Shown: positions 59,322 through 64,000 of the stretch, piece after piece
Layout of the letters: each line of letters begins with the position of its first letter
How positions within the stretch are numbered: the first letter of the stretch is position 1
Assembly: GCA_903926385.1 (NCBI GenBank)
Contig: CAIYIS010000081.1
Location: forward strand, 97,398 to 161,397
Length of the DNA: 64,000 nucleotides
Reading direction: 5' to 3'
Origin: an uncultured Bacteroidota bacterium
Lineage (GTDB): Bacteria; Bacteroidota; Bacteroidia; 2-12-FULL-35-15
Made by a program: the position numbers and the translations under genes
The notes under the pieces: model-generated
Seen by the model: only the letters and a program-made list of their open reading frames with translations
Told to the model about the DNA's origin: nothing
Database searches by the model: none

Positions 59322-60116
59322 ATGAGGCAGACAAAAAAACATATACTATTTTTTCTGTCCCTATTTCTGAATCTGTCTTTCTTGTTTGCACAGGAAGGAA
59401 CCATTAACAACAATGCTTCTAAACCGGCTGAGTTTACAGGAAAAATAATGGTTATCCCCTTTGAGCCTAAATTATATTTGAGCGAAATTGACATGAAGGT
59501 AAACCAGCAAACAAAATGGAACTTCGAACAAATACGCGAGAATTTTCGTCATCAGCTGGATGCTCAATTGAAATTAAAACTTGAAAGTATCGGCCCTGTA
59601 ATTTCCTTTTATAACGACTCGGCAAAAACTTGGAAAGACTTATTATATGCTTATAAATCCACCAACCTTGCTTCCGACCCGGTTTCAAAGCCATCTGATG
59701 CTTCTGTTGTAAATAAAAAAGCTTCCGGAATAAAAGACGGAGAGGTGCATGTGGAAATGAGTACCGAGAAAAAATTTATGAATACCAAAATTACAGATAA
59801 AGAACTCCTCACTTATCTTAATTCGAAGTATCAATCCGAATATTTTGTATTCATTAACGAGCTGGATATTATTTCCATTCCCGACACTTACGACCTGAGT
59901 ACTGACAGTTTCAAACGACAAGTGTCGGTACATTACAGCATAGTTAACAAAGTAGGTAAAACTGTAAATGCCGGCATTGCTTCTGCCGAATTTTCTTCAA
60001 AAGAGAACAACCCTAAAAAAATAGTAGCATCATGCTTCTCTCCTGTTGCTACCACTATTGCTAACAAACTTTCGGATATTATTCATCCGAAACCAGCAAC
60101 CACTAATAAAAAGTAA
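59322..60116 (+). CDS. Hypothetical exported protein
   Basis: 264 residues, family not recognised. The signal peptide KKHILFFLSLFLNLSFLFA ends before QEG. The mature protein starts with a Lys/Ile-rich beta region (GKIMVIPFEPKLYLSEIDM), has a helical middle (IRENFRHQLDAQLKLKLESI) and a Lys-rich linker, and ends with more beta strands (YFVFINELDIISIPDTY, QVSVHYSIVNKVGKTVNAG). Its start is six bases after the rseP stop, so it is in the same operon. No membrane helix follows the signal, so periplasmic or outer-membrane location is likely. Confidence 0.75.
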   Translation: MRQTKKHILFFLSLFLNLSFLFAQEGTINNNASKPAEFTGKIMVIPFEPKLYLSEIDMKVNQQTKWNFEQIRENFRHQLDAQLKLKLESIGPVISFYNDSAKTWKDLLYAYKSTNLASDPVSKPSDASVVNKKASGIKDGEVHVEMSTEKKFMNTKITDKELLTYLNSKYQSEYFVFINELDIISIPDTYDLSTDSFKRQVSVHYSIVNKVGKTVNAGIASAEFSSKENNPKKIVASCFSPVATTIANKLSDIIHPKPATTNKK

Positions 60117-60131
60117 TCAAGATAGTTTCTG

Positions 60132-60812
60132 TTATTTTTCAATTCTCCAGTCAATAGGCAGAATTAAATTATGCTCCAATAGTTTATTAGTAACCGAAAA
60201 ATGTTTGCACCCAAAAAACTTTCCTCCCGCTAACGGAGAAGGATGAGCCGCTTTCAGTACAAAATGTTTTTTAGTGTCTATCAGCACTTCTTTGCTCTGA
60301 GCAAATTTACCCCACAACAGAAACACCACACCCTTCTTCTTTTCAGATATTGTTCTAATAACCGAATCTGTAAATTCCTCCCATCCCTTTTTTTGATGCG
60401 AACCTGGAGTATTGGCCCTAACAGTTAGTGTGGCATTCAGCAATAAAATACCTTGTTCAGCCCATGATTCCAAATTACCACTTTGAGGAATGGGAATACC
60501 CAAATCCGATTGCAATTCTTTAAATATATTGACCAACGATGGCGGCTTTTTAACTTCATCACTAACCGAAAAACTTAACCCGTTAGCTTGCCCGGGTCCG
60601 TGATAAGGGTCTTGTCCAAGTATCACTACCTTTACCTTGTCAAACGGAGTGTGATTAAAAGCGGAGAAAATAAGGTTTCCGGGAGGGAATACCGTAAACT
60701 GCTTCTTTTCTTCTACTAAAAACTCTTTTAGCTTGATAAAATAAGGCGAAGCAAACTCATTTTTCAGTACCTCACTCCAGCTCGAATCTATAGCCACATT
60801 CTTAATTTCCAT
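60132..60812 (-). CDS. ung: Uracil-DNA glycosylase
   Basis: 226 residues, family 1. It removes uracil from DNA in base-excision repair. The water-activating motif GQDPYHGPGQANGLSFSV has D68 and H71; the second motif, HPSPLAG with H190, grips the minor groove. It is convergent with the preceding gene, with 15 bases between stop codons and no clear terminator in that space. Confidence 0.97.
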   Translation of the reverse strand: MEIKNVAIDSSWSEVLKNEFASPYFIKLKEFLVEEKKQFTVFPPGNLIFSAFNHTPFDKVKVVILGQDPYHGPGQANGLSFSVSDEVKKPPSLVNIFKELQSDLGIPIPQSGNLESWAEQGILLLNATLTVRANTPGSHQKKGWEEFTDSVIRTISEKKKGVVFLLWGKFAQSKEVLIDTKKHFVLKAAHPSPLAGGKFFGCKHFSVTNKLLEHNLILPIDWRIEK

Positions 60813-60887
60813 TCTTTTCCGTTCTTTTTTGAAAATAATATTCTATTAAAGAATACTTTTTTTTGGTGTTCATAAAATATTTTTTTA

Positions 60888-60895
60888 TACCTTTG
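60888..60895 (+). promoter_or_regulatory. Candidate promoter of the small lipoprotein
   Basis: TACCTTTG, full match; a TTTG lies 22 bases upstream (60862-60865). The ATG is 68 bases downstream, a rather long leader. Confidence 0.5.
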
Positions 60896-60963
60896 CCAAA
60901 CTTTAGAGAAAAGCTAGTTGAGCACTTTAAATTGAATAGCACTAAAATAAAAATTCTGCTCCA

Positions 60964-61116
60964 ATGAAAAAGGTTTTTGTAATAATTTTATCAGTTGTTT
61001 TTATCAGTTCAGCTTTTACTTCTTGTAAAAGCCACGAACGTTGTGCAGCTTATGGTAAAATAAATAAAATTGAAACAGGAAAAACAATTTCTATTCCTTC
61101 TCAAAAATCCATTTAA
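60964..61116 (+). CDS. Very small lipoprotein
   Basis: 50 residues: MKKVFVIILSVVFISSAFTS then C21, a textbook lipoprotein signal, followed by a 29-residue mature peptide (KSHERCAAYGKINKIETGKT and a short tail). Apart from the lipobox Cys there is one more Cys, at 27. A promoter box stands upstream. Such tiny lipoproteins with 'CAAYG' tails occur in this phylum, but no role is known to me. It is convergent with the OsmC gene, 24 bases away. Confidence 0.75.
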   Translation: MKKVFVIILSVVFISSAFTSCKSHERCAAYGKINKIETGKTISIPSQKSI

Positions 61117-61140
61117 TTTTCCTTTCCCTACTTTTTACTG

Positions 61141-61545
61141 TTAATAGTTAAAAATAATAGTCTGTTTCAGTTCGGCTGATAGGCTTTTTGCAACCGGACA
61201 AGTATGCGCTGTGTTTTCTAGTAAAGCCTTTTCTTTGTCTGTATAGTTATTCTTTGGCATTGTAAATTCCACCACTATTTCACCTACCCTTCGTGGATTC
61301 GCTTCCATTTTTTTGGTAATGTCCATGGTCATTCCTTCCATTTTTATTCCGTTTCGTTCAGCCATTATTCCCATTACAGTAAGCATACACAATCCGAGAG
61401 ATGTAGCAAGCAAATCCGTTGGCGAAAAAGCTTCTCCTTTTCCGTTATTATCCACCGGAGCATCTGTCATTATTTTACTCCCCGAAGCTAGGTGAATGGC
61501 TTCTGTTCTTAAATTACCCAAATAGGTTATTTTTGAAGTTTTCAT
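61141..61545 (-). CDS. OsmC/Ohr-family peroxiredoxin-like protein
   Basis: 134 residues. The two active-site cysteines of the family lie in LGLCMLTVMG and AHTCPVAKSL; FSPTDLLATSLG before the first one is the conserved helix start. Proteins of this type reduce organic hydroperoxides as dimers; the subgroup (OsmC, Ohr or YhfA-like) cannot be set without an alignment, though the 'GKGEAFSPTDLLATSLGLC' form is closest to the general OsmC/YhfA group. Confidence 0.9.
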   Translation of the reverse strand: MKTSKITYLGNLRTEAIHLASGSKIMTDAPVDNNGKGEAFSPTDLLATSLGLCMLTVMGIMAERNGIKMEGMTMDITKKMEANPRRVGEIVVEFTMPKNNYTDKEKALLENTAHTCPVAKSLSAELKQTIIFNY

Positions 61546-61574
61546 TTTTTTTAACTTTTGATTACATTAATTAA

Positions 61575-61582
61575 TACTTTTG
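61575..61582 (+). promoter_or_regulatory. Candidate promoter of the 61602 gene
   Basis: TACTTTTG, full TAnnTTTG match, 19 bases upstream of the ATG. It lies only six bases from the oppositely oriented box of the OsmC gene. Confidence 0.55.
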
Positions 61583-61588
61583 TGAAAG

Positions 61589-61596
61589 CAAAGATA
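61589..61596 (-). promoter_or_regulatory. Candidate promoter of the OsmC gene
   Basis: TATCTTTG on the minus strand, full match, 43 bases upstream of ATG 61545. Transcription from it would run through the plus-strand box at 61575-61582. Confidence 0.55.
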
Positions 61597-61601
61597 GTAC
61601 A

Positions 61602-62366
61602 ATGCACAAAACCATTTTTTCTTTTCTTTTCTTTTTTTCATTTTCTTTTGTGTTGTTTGCACAAAAGGGCGAAGACAATGAAACCCGACTAAAAAAGGGG
61701 GAAGACCTCAATATGCTGTATCGTAACGAAGGTAGTTTCGGATTGTTTATTCACAGTGCCGGAGGAGTTGGTTTGTCTTACCGCAGAGGTTATCATGTTA
61801 CCGCAAACCGAAACCGAATGTTTGAAGTAGAAGTACAAAATTTTAAACATCCTAAAGAAATAAAAAGCATGACTGCAGCTAAAGCAAATGCAAAAGGCTT
61901 TGTTTATGGCAAGCTTAACTCATTCCTTATATTCCGTCCGGGTGTTGGTTATCAAAATGTGTTGTATCAAAAAACAGATAAGAAAAGCGTTGAAATCAGA
62001 GCATCGTACTATATCGGTGGAATAATCAATTTTGCTAAACCTGTTTACTTACTCATCAGAAACAATCAGAACGATCAGACAATATCTACTGAACGTTACG
62101 ACCCTGCAAGAGATAGTTTAACCAATATTTACGGCAAAGCAGATTTCTTTTATGGAATGGAAAACACAAAAATATATCCCGGTGGATACGCTAAGTTTGC
62201 TCTTAGTTTTGAATATTCCAACCGTTACAATGGAATCAAAGCTATCGAAACTGGTGTAATAGCCGATGTGTACCCTCAGGTACTCCCTATGATGGCCTAC
62301 ATCAATAACCAGCAGATATATGTTGAATTATACCTCAAAATGATTTGGGGTAAAAAGTGGTTTTAA
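61602..62366 (+). CDS. Exported protein, likely outer-membrane barrel
   Basis: 254 residues, not assigned to a family. A signal peptide rich in Phe (TIFSFLFFFSFSFVLFA, then QKG) is followed by strands with alternating hydrophobics (FGLFIHSAGGVGLSYRRGYH, FLIFRPGVGYQNVLY, VEIRASYYIGGIINFAKPVY) and a final strand ending in an aromatic, YVELYLKMIWGKKWF, as is usual for outer-membrane barrels. Function unknown. It is followed after 49 bases by lipA. Confidence 0.75.
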   Translation: MHKTIFSFLFFFSFSFVLFAQKGEDNETRLKKGEDLNMLYRNEGSFGLFIHSAGGVGLSYRRGYHVTANRNRMFEVEVQNFKHPKEIKSMTAAKANAKGFVYGKLNSFLIFRPGVGYQNVLYQKTDKKSVEIRASYYIGGIINFAKPVYLLIRNNQNDQTISTERYDPARDSLTNIYGKADFFYGMENTKIYPGGYAKFALSFEYSNRYNGIKAIETGVIADVYPQVLPMMAYINNQQIYVELYLKMIWGKKWF

Positions 62367-62415
62367 TAGTAACCTCCAACATTCTCTTTTTATAGAATAA
62401 CAAATTTTATTTTTC

Positions 62416-63294
62416 ATGTCAGAACCTGTTACATCATCAAACCAAGAAATCAAACGTGTACGCAAACCCGATTGGCTGAGAGTAAAATTACCCGTTGGAA
62501 AAGAATATGCTCAGGTAAGGGAAATTGTTTCAACAAATAAATTACATACCATCTGCGAAAGCGGAAACTGCCCGAACATGGGCGAATGCTGGGGTGCTGG
62601 AACTGCTACTTTTATGATACTTGGAAACATATGTACACGTTCATGTGGATTCTGCAATGTGGCTACCGGGAAACCGCTCCCTGCAGACAGCTTGGAACCT
62701 TTACGTGTGGCTGAGTCTGTGCGACTCATGAATCTTAAACATTGTGTTATCACCTCTGTCGACCGCGATGATTTGAAAGACGGAGGTTCTGTAATTTGGG
62801 CTGATACCATTCAGGCAGTTCGAAAAGCGAGTCCTCAAACCAAATTCGAAACACTCATTCCCGATTTTCAGGGAAAGTGGGAAAACCTTCAACGCATAAT
62901 TGATGTAAACCCCGATATAGTTTCTCATAATCTCGAAACAGTTAGACGACTCACTGCTCAAGTCAGAATTCAGGCCAAATACGACAGAAGTCTGGAAGTA
63001 ATAAAACGATTACACGATGCAGGTGTGAAAACAAAATCAGGCATTATGCTTGGTTTGGGCGAAACAGAAGCCGAAATTTACGAAACCATGGACGATTTGG
63101 TATCATCAGGATGTGATGTGTTCACTATGGGACAATATTTACAACCTACACCAAAACATTTACCTGTTTCGGAGTTTATCCGTCCCGAAGTATTCGCACA
63201 TTACAAACAAATTGCAATTGATAAAGGTTTTCGTATTGTAGAAAGTGGCCCACTTGTTCGCTCTTCTTATCATGCCGAGAAACATATTTTCTAA
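62416..63294 (+). CDS. lipA: Lipoyl synthase
   Basis: 292 residues, a radical-SAM enzyme that inserts two sulfurs into octanoyl groups on lipoyl domains. The auxiliary iron-sulfur cluster ligands are C47, C52 and C58 ([12 protein letters not shown]) and the radical-SAM ligands C73, C77 and C80 (CTRSCGFC). The C-terminal RSSYHAE motif, whose Ser binds the auxiliary cluster, is also present. Full length. Confidence 0.97.
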   Translation: MSEPVTSSNQEIKRVRKPDWLRVKLPVGKEYAQVREIVSTNKLHTICESGNCPNMGECWGAGTATFMILGNICTRSCGFCNVATGKPLPADSLEPLRVAESVRLMNLKHCVITSVDRDDLKDGGSVIWADTIQAVRKASPQTKFETLIPDFQGKWENLQRIIDVNPDIVSHNLETVRRLTAQVRIQAKYDRSLEVIKRLHDAGVKTKSGIMLGLGETEAEIYETMDDLVSSGCDVFTMGQYLQPTPKHLPVSEFIRPEVFAHYKQIAIDKGFRIVESGPLVRSSYHAEKHIF

Positions 63295-63364
63295 TTCATC
63301 TCTTCGTCAAAGTTTAAACTCCATCTAACTTCACAGTTTAGACATAATCACCACTTTTACTTTC

Positions 63365-63404
63365 AAAAAAAATCCCGTTCCGAATTAACGAAACGGGATT
63401 TTTT
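63365..63404. terminator. Bidirectional terminator between lipA and the T9SS gene
   Basis: A-run, AATCCCGTT / AACGGGATT stem with an inner CG pair and AT loop, T-run. It serves both convergent genes. Confidence 0.88.
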
Positions 63405-63421
63405 ATTCAATTTTCTGTACG

Positions 63422-64000
63422 CTACTGTTTGGTCACTGTTTGCGAGTGAATCATATTCGAGTTCGAATCAAGCAATCTAACGAAATACATTCCGTTATTG
63501 AATTGCTCCAAATTAGTTCGCAAAATGGATGTTCCACTTACAATCTGATGTTTTTCACTCATCAGTAAGTTTCCTAAAATATCATACACTTCTTCCGTTA
63601 TTACCTGATCCTTGTCCGTTGTTACATCTATAGAGAACTCTGCCGAAGTAGGGTTAGGATATAGATCTGCAAACGTTGTACCTTCTGCATTCATTGCATC
63701 CGGGCTTAAACAACGGGTTATGGTCATCGTACGAATTGCACTTGTGCTTCCGCAAGTATTCGAGGTTGCAACTCTCAACAACGAAGTTGCTGTAGTTTGC
63801 GTTGTGGAAGGTGCAATACTTACTGTTATTGAGTTGGTGCTACCACCAGTCAATACACTCATACCGGTTCCCATAGTCCAGTTATATGCTGGCTGAATTG
63901 CAGAGCTAACTGGTGCTACCGAGTAACTCGCTGTAGTCATTCCGCATGTGTTTGCGGGACCTGATATAGCTCCCGGTTGAATAGATGCTACTGTCAAGGT
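63422..64000 (-). CDS. T9SS type A sorting-domain protein, C-terminal part
   Basis: About 192 codons, open through the right edge, so the N-terminus is missing. The visible part starts with a PKD-like/Ig-like module rich in Thr, Ser and Gly (SIQPGAISGPANTCGMTTAS, YNWTMGTGMSVLTGG), typical of large adhesin-like surface proteins in this phylum. It ends with a T9SS domain (DLYPNPTSAEFSIDVTTDKD, VYDILGNLLMSEKHQI, FNNGMYFVRLLDSNSNMIHS). Activity cannot be told from the part shown. Confidence 0.88.
   Translation of the reverse strand, partial: TLTVASIQPGAISGPANTCGMTTASYSVAPVSSAIQPAYNWTMGTGMSVLTGGSTNSITVSIAPSTTQTTATSLLRVATSNTCGSTSAIRTMTITRCLSPDAMNAEGTTFADLYPNPTSAEFSIDVTTDKDQVITEEVYDILGNLLMSEKHQIVSGTSILRTNLEQFNNGMYFVRLLDSNSNMIHSQTVTKQ

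Overview
The window looks like a chromosomal segment from a member of the Bacteroidota. I cannot name the genus. The signs are: promoters of the TAnnTTTG type (often with TTG about 20 bases upstream) before many genes; little sign of Shine-Dalgarno sequences; five proteins or fragments ending in type IX secretion (T9SS) sorting domains; an SprE/PorW-type lipoprotein; and an ATP synthase operon headed by a bactofilin and lacking atpD/atpC. The DNA is A+T-rich throughout, and more so in the polysaccharide block.

Layout. 1-225 is the tail of a T9SS cargo gene. 819-7234 (minus) is the operon bactofilin - atpZ - small membrane protein - atpB - atpE - atpF - atpH - atpA - atpG. 7289-9949 is the SprE-like TPR lipoprotein, followed upstream by a PIN toxin/antitoxin pair and a small helix-turn-helix gene. 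12047-16755 is a signalling patch: a lone LytTR protein, a very large hybrid histidine kinase starting with an HNOBA-like domain, and a divergent LytTR response regulator. 17936-37716 is a surface polysaccharide locus: two UDP-diacetylamino-uronate genes, an initiating sugar phosphotransferase on the opposite strand, export lipoprotein, Wzz/tyrosine kinase, flippase, polymerase, acetyltransferase, glycosyltransferases, a methyltransferase, and CDP-glucose synthesis (rfbF, rfbG and a reductase).

38374-43842 holds tRNA-Leu(CAA), prs, rplY/ctc, pth, a T9SS protein and uvrC. 43918-55091 (minus) holds a T9SS protein, a GT-C glycosyltransferase, gpsA, a YfhO-type membrane protein, lysS, an OmpR-type regulator and a second, paralogous T9SS protein. 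55862-63294 holds an M23 peptidase, dxr, rseP, an exported protein, ung (minus), a tiny lipoprotein, an OsmC protein (minus), a barrel-like exported protein and lipA. A further T9SS protein runs off the right edge.

The most unusual signal is not a gene. Six intergenic tandem arrays (365-556, 11298-11421, 37942-38253, 45104-45415, 55151-55304, 55486-55568) have unrelated unit sequences but the same period: exactly 21 bp in five and alternating 20/21 bp in the sixth, i.e. two turns of B-DNA. Several units carry a short dyad. One array lies directly upstream of the small helix-turn-helix gene, and two others lie upstream of the paralogous T9SS genes. A second repeat family, a GAGAGG hairpin element of about 40 bp, occurs at least five times and twice lies inside the start of a coding region.
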